Numbered from the stretch's first letter, positions 32,650-46,519 are shown. The stretch: DNA of 64,000 nucleotides from Adiantum capillus-veneris (GCA_014529385.2 CM043943.1:154599092-154663091); one strand, 5' to 3'. A program made the numbers and translations. The notes: generated by a model from the letters alone, not told the origin.

Positions 32650-32998
32650 AGTTAGAAAATCCTCTTTGAGATGAACATTGGTTTGATTTCAAAAGTCTTT
32701 CACCTTTGGGGCCGGATGTGGCTATGCCAACTGTGAGGGTTGAAGAGACCGATGATTTACAAAGTGATCCTACCTTCGTCGACATGCATGACTTCAATGC
32801 ACTTTTATAATGAGCTCAGTAGATAAAAAATACTCTTTGAGATGAACATTAGTTTGATTTCAAAAGAATCTTTCACCTTTGGGGCTGGATGTGGCTATGC
32901 CAAATGTGAGGGTTGAAGAGACCGATGATTTGCAAAGTGATCCTACCTTCATCGACATCCACAACTTCAATGCACTTTTATAATGAGCTCAGGAGATA
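32650..32998. repeat. ~175-bp tandem duplication
   Basis: Two adjacent copies (about 32,650-32,822 and 32,826-32,998), both containing CTTTGAGATGAACATT and ACTTCAATGCACTTTTATAA, differ at roughly ten positions. In both, one frame encodes DVAMP-VRVEETDDLQSDP, so the duplication lies in the 5' end of gag of the following relic. Confidence 0.85.
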
Positions 32999-33013
32999 GA
33001 AATTAATTTTTAT

Positions 33014-34500
33014 TTGAATAGCACAAATTTAAATGTACTCACAAAGCTAGTTAATAATTTGATGTTGCAAGTTGGAACAGATCAATTGAAGATATTAGCC
33101 ATGGCTGGTCGAGGGTTTGATGGAGTTCCATCATCATCAGAGTCTCCTAGGGAGAAACAAACTAAAAACTTCATCATGGATGAAGATTTGAAGCCTCTAG
33201 TTTATAGAGGTGAAGAGAAAGAACACAATAAAGACACAGTTAAAACATTTTATATAAGTGGATAGATGTTCATCATCTACCTCGTACTACAGATGCTTCT
33301 TGTCCCATGGAAACTAGTGTAGTACTTGAAGGCAAGGCCTAGAAATGGTGGATGCCACTTAAACTTGAGCAAAAGCCTATAACTTGGTCATGGTTTCAAG
33401 CTACATTCTAGAAAGAATTTCTTCCAAGCAACAAAGATGACAAAAATTGGCAAGCATGAGATCAATATTTTATGAATACCTCCTCTCTCACTACTTATTT
33501 CTCCTATATAGAGAGGTTACTCCTATGATGATTACATCTTGATTTCAAGGCAAAAATTACTCACCTCCATCCAAAAAGCTTGGAAGATGCCATTTGATAG
33601 CATTGGTTTATGATTTTGATGAGAAAGGGCTTCATGTTTAATGCCTTGCAACCGACAATTGATCTTCTAGTTATAACAACAAATGCAAGGCATCTTCAAT
33701 TGAACAATAATCTACAAAAAAGGTTAAGGTTCATCTTTTTTCTTTGCTTACCAAAGACTTTTCACAATCAAATAAGGAAAATTTGTGTTTTTGATATCTA
33801 TCAAACAAGTGTACCAAGCGAGAATTCCCTCTAAATTGAAATACATATTAGAATAAAGACAAGGGCATTGATTAAGAGGTGGTAAAGGGAAAGGGAAAGG
33901 CTTTACACACCATCCAATTATTACAATTAAGTGAGTGCTACTTTCTCTAAGGTGGAAGTATCTCATTGCATGGAGGCATGTGAATGCTTACTTACAGCTT
34001 CCATGTGGTAGAAGCCAGTGGGTCCTCAAGATTTGGTTTGCCGTCATGGATACAATACCAAGCACAAGGCGCGTATCCTTATTGACAATGGAGCAACTCA
34101 TGCTTTTTTTAATTATGCTTTGGTTAAGAAATTATAGCTTCCATAAACTAAGAGTACATATAGTTATAGCCTATCGCTTATGCAAGGGCAAGGCTTCAAT
34201 ATTTGGGATACTAAGCATGTTCCATTGGAGGTTTAGGGCCATCCGATGGCATTGATTTTTCAAGTTATGAACATGTCAAGAGTTGTTGTGGTTCTTGAAT
34301 ATGAGTGGTTGTACGACCTTAGAATTAGTCTAAAGTATATCTAATTATGTTTTGCTTTTTAAAGAGCATGATGTGCCCTCTTCTCCTCTCATATGAACAG
34401 TCAATCAAGCTGCAATTATTGGAGCAAGCCAATTAAATACAGTAATTTCATTTGTGCTACTACATGTCTCACTGGTTTGTATATGAGAATAAAATATTTC
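33014..34500 (+). pseudogene. Ty3/gypsy gag-protease relic
   Basis: The start (33,014-33,265) reads NVLTKLVNNLMLQVGTDQLK and a GDG-type linker. Broken gag core follows, with a WWMPLKLEQKPITWSWFQA-like segment (about 33,345) and FLPSNKDDKNWQ. Further on, near 34,075, ILIDNGATHAFFNYALVKKL is a retropepsin active site with D-N-G-A in place of D-T-G-A. Every 100-200 bp there is a stop or frameshift. RT and integrase were not found. Confidence 0.65.
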
Positions 34501-34643
34501 AGTCTAATTCTGTCTCACAATTGTGAGTGGAATAGTTAATATATTATTTTAGAATTGAATGTACAAGAAGCCTCAAGTACAGTCCATACCTTGAGGAGCC
34601 AATATATATCCAATGGTACAGGCCTAAGGCTTTACATAGATAT

Positions 34644-34817
34644 TTACATTGTTATGATTTGAAGTGCAATTTGACTTGTAGCTAGAAGCCCATAGTTAGC
34701 ACCTTCTAAGTGTCTAATGTCTAGCAATGCTTGCTTCCACTCATCGGAGTCCTTGTTTTTCCCAACAAAATGGATCCACTCCTTGCTTTCTTGTATGATA
34801 TCTTCGAACTTGGCCAT
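34644..34817 (-). CDS. Small 57-residue ORF, unknown
   Basis: The minus strand has an open, clearly protein-like frame from ATG at 34,817 to TAA at 34,644: MAKFEDIIQESKEWIHFVGK, then NKDSDEWKQALLDIRHLEG. The charged amphipathic pattern resembles a helix bundle. No family is recognised; it might be the first exon of a decayed gene or element. Codons upstream of the ATG are interrupted. Confidence 0.3.
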   Translation of the reverse strand: MAKFEDIIQESKEWIHFVGKNKDSDEWKQALLDIRHLEGANYGLLATSQIALQIITM

Positions 34818-36617
<1,800 letters not shown>

Positions 36618-36939
36618 TGTACCACTGTATGCTATAACTGGTTTGTTTTTTCTTTATCCTAACCCCATATCCTTACACACTCTGACCTAAAAAACTCTAT
36701 CTCCGGTTTTCCACTTGGAACCCTACACCTAATCTATGCCTTGGCTAGATGCATACCTTGTAGTATGAACACACTCATACAAACATCGGCCTTGTTTTAT
36801 ACCCCGAGAAATTCTTGCAAAATCTATTGACACTTAAACCCTGAGCTTGCCCTCAAACATACGCTATTTCTATGGTTCTCTCCCATCTTTTTTTGGGGTG
36901 TAAGCAACCCCCTTGAGTTTGGGTCATGTCTTCTCTCAC

Positions 36940-39045
36940 CACTGTGGGAACCTGTACCCATTGGGTGCCTTTTGTGAATGCATCCCCTATGCCCATTGTG
37001 GGATGGGGTCCCTTATTGGGTGCCCATTATTTGATTCTTTTTGGCTTGATTTCAGGACGCTGCAATTAAAACATTTACCTCCCCCTAGGATGGTGGGGTA
37101 ATTAGTGCACTTTTATTGCCTCCCTTCACACTCCTCCTGTGCTCCCTCTCCTCCCCCCCTACCACCCATTGTGGGCACATGCACAAGTTCCTCCTATGCC
37201 ATTGCATGAAACCCTACCCTTCTCGATCTCTCACATACATATGCTCCTATTATCTAACCTTGGCGGCGTGATAGTGTAATTATTTGCCTTGCAGTGTGAA
37301 CCTGTTGAGTATGCACATTGGGTGGATTTGCCTTGCTGTGTAGAAATGGCTCAACCTTTGGGATACTACTATATATTGAGGTGAGGGTTTCTTTGGCCCG
37401 TCACTTAGCCTCGATTTCTTGGTGTGTGTGTGTATGTGAAAAAGAGGAGTGAGGGATTTGTTGTTGACTGTGAAAGGAATGGAGTTTGTTGAGCATGACA
37501 ATGCGTCTCATGTCAGTGCTCTACCTGGCTTGGGTTATGTTGCAACTTACACATGGGTTTTATTTTTGGGTGTTCTGTTCTGATCCACTACACTTTGCAT
37601 TTACTCTGGAAGGTTTATTTAATTAAAAAATTGGCAATCATTTTGATGCATCATACTTGCTAAAGTTTTGTAGCGGTGCTTTTCCTGGCTTGTTGCGTCT
37701 TAAACATGGCTTACTAGTTTTTTCTGTAGGTTTACTAATCTTACCTACCAAGCCTGCACACATACTTAAAAAGGGTTAATGCATCCTACTTGCTAAAGTA
37801 GTGTGGCACCGCTTGTCTTGGCTTTTGGTTTATCACATCCTACACTTAGCCTACTGGGTTTTTTAGTCGCACTCAGCATAGACTTTGAACTAGGTTTTGG
37901 CTCACTGCCAAGACGTGCATATATATCTTTTTGTTTCTTTTTTTAATCAGAGAAAAAGTGAGGCATCATACTGGCTAAAATCGTAGATACATCCTTTTTA
38001 TTTTTGTTATTGAGGGTTATGTCGTTGCAGATTTGGTATGCTAGATGCGTCTTTTTTTTGGAAATGTAAAGGCATAGATTGTGCCTATGTGTATATATTT
38101 GTTCAAAAAAATGTTGTATTTGGTTTTCCTAGAGATTGGTTGAGCAAGATAAAGCTCCATCTCTAGGCATCGTTGTACTAGGTCAGTTTATTACTTAAGA
38201 ACGTTTAAGAAGATAACGGGTTGACTAGTATCTCAGGTTGGAACAATTGCTTTGTTTTTGGATAATAATGCTATGGCTTTGGCATAAGATTGTCAAAAGA
38301 GTAAATATGCTTTCTCAGTTGTTTATCTAGGAATGGTTGTACTAACCCATTCTTTCATCGTGCAACACTATGGCTTTTAGGAGCTTAATGTGATTGCTTA
38401 ACATGCGAATCTTGGAAAATACCTTTAACCAAGGATACATAAAACAAATATGGGTTCAAACAATTGGATCAAAAGGGGTGGTGGCCTTGTAATCACAACT
38501 TGATCTAAGTAAATACATATTAAATTTTTTTATTTAAAAATGGGGCTTATAGTAAAATTATTTATAACCTATATACTCTCTTGAATCTTAAAGGAGTGAT
38601 GACCTTTTTTATTGCAAGTTAAAGTTGAACAATAGCTAAGAAAAACACACACCTTAAAATAAAGCATTGGCTTTACAGTCACAAAGAAAACAAACAAAAC
38701 CATTCCAGTAGTTCACATATATTTTGAATAGTTGGTTTAAGTTAAAAAATGTTGCAAGATGGACATGGATGACAATGGGTAGGGTCCATCGACACCTGTT
38801 TTTTGGCATAGTTCTTGTCCGTCCACTAATGTACCTGACTCTCACCATATTATAAAACAATCATTATAGATTACCCCATGTACAAAAACATTAGAATGAG
38901 ACCTCATTCTCATATCTATGTACAAAAATAATTCAAAGACGGAGTGGTTTTTGCGCTACTCCTTGTCCCTTGTCTAAAGCCAACTGTTTTTTAAACTATT
39001 ATGTTCTTTTGTGTTTATGTAGTAATTCAAAATAGCAGCACACAC
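36940..39045. repeat. Repeat family A, copy 1
   Basis: This ~2.1-kb non-coding stretch aligns in the same order with 48,046-50,058 plus 56,150-56,915. Shared anchors are CCCTATGCCCATTGTGGGAT / CCCTATGCCCATCGTGGGAT, TGAGGTGAGGGTTTCTTTGG / TGAGGTGAGGGTTGCTTTGG, AGATTGTCAAAAGAGTAAA and CTTTACAGTCACAAAGAAAA. No protein is encoded. It could be a long LTR or a non-autonomous DNA element; ends were not fixed. Confidence 0.85.
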
Positions 39046-39427
39046 ACACATGCCATCAATTCAATGTAAATTTTGGACTTATTGCTTTATACACACCTCT
39101 ACTGGTGAGAGTTTTTTTTTGTCTCGATGAAACTAGGGACCCTTACTAGGAGCTTGCCTACAACCGAAACACACATTTTACCTGTAGAGATGTAATTGGT
39201 CTCTATATCCATGATTCACGATGATACTTTTTAAACAAATGGTTGGGAATGTGTTTTTTAAATTATTTATCTTAATGATACTTATGCTAGGCTTTTTTCA
39301 AAAAAAACCGCTTGCCATGCACTCTCTTAGCCATCCATAAAGACTAATCACGGTGTCTGTTTCTCACTACTATGCTATTCCAAAAGGAAACGGCCTACGT
39401 TGGCACTATCAAAAATCTACCACAATC

Positions 39428-39430
<3 letters not shown>

Positions 39431-39499
<69 letters not shown>

Positions 39500-39523
39500 C
39501 ATACACACACACACACACACACA
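39431..39523. repeat. (TC)33-(AC)n compound microsatellite
   Basis: TC repeat to 39,496, then CATACATACACACAC to 39,523. Same TC-then-AC order as at 36,485. Confidence 0.95.
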
Positions 39524-40379
39524 GTCCCTGAGTTAGATACTTAAAGCATTCTCAGTATGCTAAAAGGTCTGCGCTCTCCATATCCACACACATAGCTACT
39601 TTTTGAGTTTCCCTCCACACATAATATACGCTTATGAGCAACAATCTCAAGCCAGTATTATGATTGTAGAGTTCATTTTTTAGAAGCTTAATGTAAAGAA
39701 CGTTATAAATTTCTATTGTAACACTTTGATCTACCCTCTACACACAAACATAGACACTCATCAACGCGGCAAGCCGCAATAAAGCCTTCACTATTGGGAT
39801 ACATAGCACAAAAGCTTATAATTTGCTCAAAAGGTGATAGAGCAAGCACTTTTAAGCCTCTTTCCTACAAGTAGTCTCAGATTAACCATTCTCATGGTAG
39901 AAAAATTAACAACCACTGAAGCAAATGCTTCCTCCTCTCTCCCCAAGTGACATTATCTTCATTTTTTCTCAAATGCAGTCAATTTTCATCCTAAATCAAT
40001 GCAAGATATCAAGTATATGCTTGCTTAGTTAAAATTTAGTCACAAGTATCATCCTTTTAAACTTTTTTAATTTCACAAGAGCTAAATCCACGACAATGAA
40101 TTAATTATAAACATTTTCTTAGTCTCGTTGCTTGAAAGAATAAAGACTACATTGATGGCGTGCACAAAAAGTGTAACATATAACCCCCCCGTCCCCCCTT
40201 TTTTCAGCACCTACAGTTTATCCAAATGAAAGACGCATTAAAGTAGTTCTCTCATATTATACATTTAAGACCATGTTTACATAATCACAAATCTTTGGGA
40301 TCCTAGCATCAATTTTTAATGTCTCACCTACTTAAGGATTTTGGATCATGAAGACTAATATACCTACATATTGCTTATA
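39524..40379. other. No gene seen
   Basis: AT-rich DNA with no coding signal, RNA gene or repeat that I recognise. Confidence 0.6.
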
Positions 40380-40955
40380 TACACACAGGCTTAGAGAAAC
40401 AAGGTGAGACAATTTACACAGGCTCTGATACCAACAAACGCACACATAGAACTTGCAGGCAGAAGGAGTGTATTTTTATTGATAAAAGAAAAATATAAAT
40501 ACACATGTGTGCAATGGATCGTTAGGAAGACTGGAAGGGTTACAAGAATATGAGTGTGTACATGAGTGTATACAAGACTCGATTAAGGAGAAGGCTTTTC
40601 TATGAGATAAACTCAAAGAGATGTTACATGACTCTACTAGAGAGAATACTCTTTTTGAGATATTACAAGGTCCTCTACTAGAGATAATGCTTCACTAAAG
40701 CTCAGTGGATGATTTACAATGAGGCGTGGTCTTCTTTATATAGAGGAGTGCCTTGGCTTGGAGGACAAGATTTTGCCTTGGTGGGGAAGGTAGTGGATGT
40801 CATTTTACATGAGTGGGTATCACTTTTCACTAGGGGTGTCACTGTCCAAGGTGGTTTATTACTTTACAAAGTGGACAGGTCAAAAGGTGGTGAGAGGTGG
40901 AGGATAGGGAGTGGTAGGTGGAGAATCTTATCGTACACGTTTTTTTCTAGACACT
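40380..40955 (-). repeat. Left terminal repeat of pararetrovirus-like element
   Basis: On the minus strand the order is: TATA box (CTCTATATAAAGAAG, about 40,746-40,732), a leader with repeated CTCTAGTAGAG motifs, a polyadenylation-type AATAAAA (about 40,478), and a primer-binding site at 40,433-40,421. The same order is found at 46,030-46,512. It therefore carries promoter, R-like and priming functions. CTCTAGTAGAG is an 11-base near-palindrome repeated at 40,640 and 40,675. Confidence 0.75.
40421..40433 (-). promoter_or_regulatory. Primer-binding site (initiator tRNA-Met) in left repeat
   Basis: The minus strand reads TGGTATCAGAGCC, a 13-base match to the usual initiator tRNA-Met primer-binding site. 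It lies on the outer side of the 3' repeat, where an LTR retrotransposon would have none. Confidence 0.85.
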
Positions 40956-41012
40956 AAGTGCTAGCACAGCCGTGGATTATGGTTATTATGTCCCCGGTAA
41001 GATTCTTCTTGC

Positions 41013-41990
41013 TTATGGAAGCACTGATGTTATGACTTGTTGGCTTTGGTGCGATGTTTTCTCCTTTTTAATTTTATATTTTTTATTGTTGAAAAATGTG
41101 CGTCCTTTAGCTAGATAGGTATGTGCTTGGCTTAAGGTTGCAACTTGGTTTTGGATGAGCACATTAGAGAGGTTGAACTCTTGTACATGTACAGTTGGCC
41201 ATTCATGTGAAGGAATCGTATATTGTGTATGATGTAGGATAGCACCATAGAAATCCATGTCCTTCCATCAACATTTAAAATATCCATTGTCGAATGTGAT
41301 AGGCTGCAATCTATCCAGAATATTAGTGCTAATGATTATATCATAACATGGTTGAGAATAAAGATAGGCAAAGATAGGTATTCTAGCTTTTCCCAGTACT
41401 AGCCACAATTTAGACCGATATTTTATCAACTCTTCTGTTTTGTTAGCACGTTTAATAAGAAAGGGTTCATCTAGATTTTTCCAAGAAATTCTAGGAACAA
41501 ACCTTTTGTTAAGGAGTCTCAAGCTGGCTCATGTACCCAATGTGAGGGAATTTTGAAATTTTAAACTCAAGATTATAAAAATGGAAACTTTTGTTAATGG
41601 TGAAAGATTGTTGTCTCCATTGATTGGTTCCTAAATTTCTTCTTTCTATGACAAGATAAATTTCTTTAGCAGATTTGTAATCTTTGCAAGGCTTTGTTGA
41701 TTTCCTATAATTTTTTATGACATACTTTGGATCGGATGTCATCAACTTCTTCAAAAAGCCTTTCTAATTTAATGAGAACTAGACTTGTATTAGTAGGGAT
41801 TCGTGATTGGATAATTGGACAGAACCTTTCTTCTTTTGGTGGCTTAACTTTTCTATTGCTCTTCATAGATGATGTCTTCTGTGTTTGATCTTGGGATTCC
41901 TTTTCATTTATTATTTGGGCAAGGGATTGAAGCTTTGTCAAGTGATCAATCATTGCTGAATTTGTTTGTTGATAGGATTGATCCATGCTT
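41013..41990 (-). pseudogene. Pararetrovirus-like protease segment and flanks
   Basis: Frames 41,705-41,986, 41,509-41,754 and 41,268-41,522 overlap in order and represent one frame broken by shifts. The second-half signature of an aspartic protease is visible (LWLVLGKARIPIFAYLYSQP, then YDIIISTNILDRLQ). The catalytic D-x-G-A triplet is destroyed here: the codons aligned with the intact second copy (47,362-47,373) include GGT for Asp and a TGA for Gly. The stretch after the protease (41,258-41,013, ending near KKYKIKKEKTSHQSQQ) should be RT in a complete virus, but no RT motif is present. Confidence 0.6.
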
Positions 41991-42058
41991 TCTTTACAAC
42001 TTCAAGGTTGATTGGCTTGATTTGTTCAGAATCCAATTTCTTAGGAAGGTTAGCTTCT

Positions 42059-43051
42059 TCAGAGATATTTTGAATCTGCGTCAAAGGTTGCATAGTTGAT
42101 GTAGAAGTTTCTCCAGCTATTGTACTTTGACGCTCTTTGTATTAAAACATTGATGTTAAGCCATTTAGGCTTATCTTTATCAGATGGACTTTTGAGAGGG
42201 TATTCTGGATGCAGAATGGTTTTCTCTTTCTTAAAAAAATAGTGGATGGAAGAGTTTATCTTTTCTTTAAAAGTAACTAATGGTAGATCTTTTGTAGGAA
42301 TACCAGCAATATTGATAGCTGGATAAGATATGTTGTCTCCCTTCTTCACTTACTTCTTTTAGTTTTATGGAGACATCTACTTTAGCTTGAGACTCTTTAC
42401 ATTTTTTGGTTGAAGATCTTGGATGTGATTCTCTTGATGGAGGAGTTCTGCCAATTACTGTGATATCTACCTTTGGTGGTAGGACATCTTTATTGCCACT
42501 TTGACTTTTGTTGGCCATTTGTAGCTTTGTGGGTTCTTCATTGAGTGGCTTAACCTTTTTTTTCTTTGAACGGAGTTAATAATTCTTTGAGGCTTTGCAC
42601 ATATTTTGGTAAGAGTTGGTTACCTTTTGATGGTGTAGTTATACCTTTTGTAGGCACAATCGTTGGTGTTGTGGTTAGGACCTAGTTTTCTGTTGTTAGT
42701 GGTATTTCTCCTATGTCACCCCACCTCTCTAACCTTGAGATTAGTTTCCCATTTAAGCAACCCTTCCTGTTTTGCAAGAAGTTCTTCTCTTTGCTTAAGC
42801 TCTTTTTCCTGTTGAAAAAATACATCATAAGAGAAAGTAGTGAGCTGCTTCGATGTTGATGCCATGGCTGAGAAGTCTTCATAATCTGAGCTTGAGGAAG
42901 AAGAGGTATCTCTTCCTAGCGGTAGATCATAGATAGATTTAGCTTTGAATTTTTCACTTGCCAGATTACTGATGAAATTACTATCAAAGAAAGGTTTATT
43001 TTCTTTGAATTTCCTTAATTTCATTTTGTTAGCCAAGGCTGGTATTACCAT
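42059..43051 (-). pseudogene. Pararetrovirus-like structural segment (capsid/assembly region?)
   Basis: Frames 42,716-43,051, 42,267-42,518 and 42,059-42,349 follow one another. The first has serine-rich acidic linker and a coiled coil (FQQEKELKQREELLAKQEGL), features also found in virion-associated or capsid-flanking regions of plant pararetroviruses. The last contains WLNINVLIQRASKYNSWRNF, matched by the inverted second copy at about 46,725-46,790. No CCHC zinc knuckle was found, so the capsid call is positional only. Confidence 0.4.
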
Positions 43052-43209
43052 TCTTTTTTATGCTGGAGCATTAGCTTGTTCTGCTTCTTTTAGAGCTGCT
43101 TTTAGCTGCTTGTGAAATTTTGATATTTTAGATCGGTCTTTCTTACCTGATTTGGCAGACATTGAAGTAGAACTTGAATCTCTTGCTTTTGATTCTTCAT
43201 CATGTATGT

Positions 43210-44399
43210 TCATGAAGAATATTTATCTTGTGGAGACTTTTTCCATAGTTGAGTATTGAAGGATGTTGGCATGAAATCTTTGAGACCCGTCATATTTAAC
43301 GCTATATGACAATCTTCAAATCCTGAGTCTATGTTCGAAGCATCTTGTGTTGAGGAAGAAGCTTTGCTTTTGAACTGTGTGATGCTAAATTTGAAGTCTA
43401 AGAATTCATCGGAGGTGTTTGTATTTGAAGCAGATTCTTCACTTTTTATTTGTAATGGAAGCTGAACTTCTTCATCTATCTCCGATTCACATTGATCATT
43501 AATATCACTATTAAGGGAAGGAGGAGATGTGATGTATTCAAGAATTGATTCTTGTTGGAGACCATTGTAAACTGATTCTTCATAAAAGTAATCAAGTTGT
43601 TGACAGTGTACATTATAGCATTTGAACCAGTCTTTGATTCCTGCTCTGGTTTTTGCATTTGTCATATGCCATCTGGGCTCACTTGTCATATCGCATCTGG
43701 GTTCATTTGAGTCTTCTTCCCAAGCATAATCGATTGATGCAAAGGATACACATGCGGGGACTTTGGAGGGAGTTTTGCATGTGTTGTCAATGAGTTTTTT
43801 GTGGTTTTTGTGATAACGAGCAATTGTAAAAAAAAATCTCTCCACGCCTCAAACTTAAAATTAGGCAAGCTGCTTTGCAGCTTATTCATAAGCCACTTTG
43901 TGGCTTCCCAATCTTTCCACCTGGGTTCTTTGTCAAAAGAGTTCTCTTGTGCATTAATAAACTCCAAGACATTTAAGAATAAACATTTGTCAGACTGACC
44001 GGGACATTTGGGGAGTTTGATAAATGAGAAGCTTGGTATAATGGGAGATGATGAAGGGACAATGAGGTCTGTATGCAAAGAACAAGGATACACTTTAAGT
44101 TGCTTATGCATACTAGTGACTAAATTTTGCAACTCAAACGATTGCTTTTCAAGTGCATGTAGTAGCTTCACAGTTTGATGATTGCTTTGTAAAACCCTAG
44201 GTCTAGGTTTTGTGTGATCGTCCATTATTACATATGGCGCAATGAATATTTTATCATTATCAAAGATAATGAAATCTTTTCCTTTGAGCATTAAAAAATG
44301 AATTAAATATGCTGATGATGAAGCAGATACATTACCCATTAATCTTAGGTAGTGTTTATAGAAAGTTTGTTCATTAGATTCAAACATTTCTATATGCAT
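43210..44399 (-). pseudogene. Large ORF pair of the pararetrovirus-like element, function unknown
   Basis: Two long frames (43,686-44,399, 237 codons, and 43,210-43,845, 211 codons) overlap by 160 bases in different frames, which suggests a single ancestral ORF with one shift. The first starts MHIEMFESNEQTFYKHYLRL and has a globular core (PRWKDWEATKWLMNKLQSSL). The second is acidic and serine-rich (SEIDEEVQLPLQIKSEESAS). They lie between the movement-protein-like segment and the coiled-coil segment, so they may correspond to the movement-to-capsid part of a polyprotein. No motif identifies them. Confidence 0.4.
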
Positions 44400-44640
44400 G
44401 CAATCTTTAATTCACATTGCCCTTGATTTTGTTGGGATTTTATGCATGATAGAAGATACTAATGTATTTTGAGAACTAATCATATAATTAGATAAATCTA
44501 TATTATTTATGTTAAAAACTTTATTTACAATCTTTGATTTTAAAGTAGGCTAAATATCTACAACCTAATTATTTGATAGTTTTACTTCTAACCAAGCAAT
44601 CTGATCAAATCTTAGCATTTGAGAATGATCATCAGAACAC

Positions 44641-45382
44641 ATAATGATGTTCTATACCTTATGATATTTTTTCTCACTTGTTGTTAGTTTTCCTTGATAG
44701 ATTGCTAGCAGACCAAAATTAATTGCTCTACCTAAAACAAAGAATGCTATTTCCACATTTGGTGTTAAGTGTTTTAGTTTGCAGCCAACAATCTTAATTA
44801 CAAGTGTAAGTGCCTCGCCAAAATAGGGATCGTCTAATGAAACATTATAATTTGGATGCACTTGCAAATAAACTAGACCATCTACAAGATTCTTCCTAGA
44901 ATTGATCTTGTAAATTTCTATGTCTTGTATCTTAAATCATTTCTAGGCATGAGACTTCTAATCCTACTCTAGAGAGGGAATTAATACCAACTTGGACACA
45001 TCAAAGATGAACGCATAATGATGTTCTATACCTTATGATATTTTTTCTCACTTGTTGTTAGTTTTCCTTGATAGATTGCTAGCAGACCAAAATTAATTGC
45101 TCTACCTAAAACAAAGAATGCTATTTCCACATTTGGTGTTAAGTGTTTAGTTCGCAGCCAACAATCTTAATTACAAGTGTAAGTGCCTCGCCAAAATAGG
45201 GATCATCTAATGAAACATTATAATTTGGATGCACTTGCAAATAAACTGGACCATCTACAAGATTCTTCCTAGAATTGATCTTGTAAATTTCTATGTCTTG
45301 TATCTTAAATCATTTCTAGGCATGAGACTGCTAATCCTACTCTAGAGAGGGAATTAATACCAACTTGGACACATCAAAGATG
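44641..45382 (-). pseudogene. Movement-protein-like segment, tandemly duplicated
   Basis: A ~371-bp unit is present twice in a row (44,641-45,011 and 45,012-45,382), with only about four differences. The minus-strand frame at 44,652-44,867 includes VHPNYNVSLDDPYFGEALTL, which resembles the conserved core of plant viral 30K movement proteins as found in Caulimoviridae. In the other copy one T is missing (GTGTTTAG versus GTGTTTTAG), so that copy is frameshifted. A movement protein would open plasmodesmata for cell-to-cell spread; this one is broken. Family assignment rests on motif resemblance and was not searched. Confidence 0.5.
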
Positions 45383-46029
45383 AATAAAGTGATAGCCCTT
45401 TTTAAGAGCTTCATCTTTGTCATGCTGGAGGATCTCGGTGAGTTTAATGAAATGCATTTGACTGTCAGAAGGGATAGATACAACTGATCTATTATCTAAA
45501 TATAGAGTTGATCTACACAAAGTTTAAATAGATTTTTATGATGATAGGCTTGTTTATGCTTTGATTGTGGTATTTTCCATTGGAGAGAGGGTTCGGATTC
45601 TTCTACTACTAATGAGAGATGTGCAAGAGACTTGGTCACTTTAGACAAAGATCTATTAGAAAATGCCATCAAAATTTACCTGAGCATACATCGGAAGGTA
45701 GGAGTTTGATCTGCAAGAAATTTTGCGAGAATTTTTGTGGAGATTTTTGCAGGAATTTATATAGGATTTGTGACTGTGGATTACTCTCAAATTTTAGCAG
45801 CAACCATCGGACCATGCGACCACTCAACCACGTGACCTTGCCTTACGATGTCGATTCAAATGAACTTTAATAGCCTTGTTGGATAGATAGTGTTAAAGGA
45901 TTAATCTATGAAAATCACTTAGAGCAAGTAGCCTTCAACAATAAGCTTGTTGAACTTAAGCTCATACACAATTGAAGTGCGATTCCACATAGAACAAGAG
46001 GAATATAAGTTGTGATAAACACAGAAACA
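45383..46029 (-). other. Leader region of pararetrovirus-like element
   Basis: About 650 bases between the PBS-bearing repeat and the movement-protein-like duplication. No long minus-strand frame is present. A plus-strand frame (45,619-45,870) has no support. It is in the place of the long leader that precedes the first ORF in many plant pararetroviruses. Confidence 0.4.
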
Positions 46030-46512
46030 ATATACATACAGGCTTAGAGAAATAAAATGAGACAATTTACACATGCACTAATACCAACAGATGCACACAT
46101 AGAACTTGCTAGCAGAAGGAGTGTATTTCTATTAATATAAGCAAAAGATAAATACACATGTGTTTAGTGGATCGTTAGGAAGTTTGGAAGGGTTACAAGA
46201 ATATGAGTGTATACAAGACTCGACTAAGGAGAAATTCTTTACAAAGATATAAAATTAGAGATATGTTACAAGACTCTCTACTAGAGAGAAGGCTCATGAG
46301 TGTATACAAGACTCCACTAAGGAGAAATCTTTTCTAAGAAATAAAATCAGAGATATGTTACAAGACTCTCTACTAGAGAGAAGGCTTCACTGAAGCTCAC
46401 CGGATGATTTAAATGAGGCGTGGTCTCCTTTACATAGAGGAGTGTCTTGGCTTGGGGGACAAGGTTTTGCCTTGGTGGGTAAGGTAGTGGATGTCACTTT
46501 ACATGAGTGGCT
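46030..46512 (-). repeat. Right terminal repeat of pararetrovirus-like element
   Basis: Same sequence as 40,380-40,820 with about 15-20% differences. The TATA region reads CTATGTAAAGGAG on the minus strand (about 46,438), weaker than in the left copy; the primer-binding site is decayed to TGGTATTAGTGC (46,086-46,075). An internal ~98-bp unit containing CTCTCTACTAGAGAGAAGGC is doubled (46,212-46,390). The repeat breaks off at ACATGAGTGG (46,512), where an inverted fragment begins. Confidence 0.75.
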
Positions 46513-46519
46513 CCATAAC

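Noticed and set aside
37205-37225. AACCCTACCCTT as interstitial telomere repeat
   Set aside because: Only one or two imperfect units, within a non-coding repeat; no tandem array.
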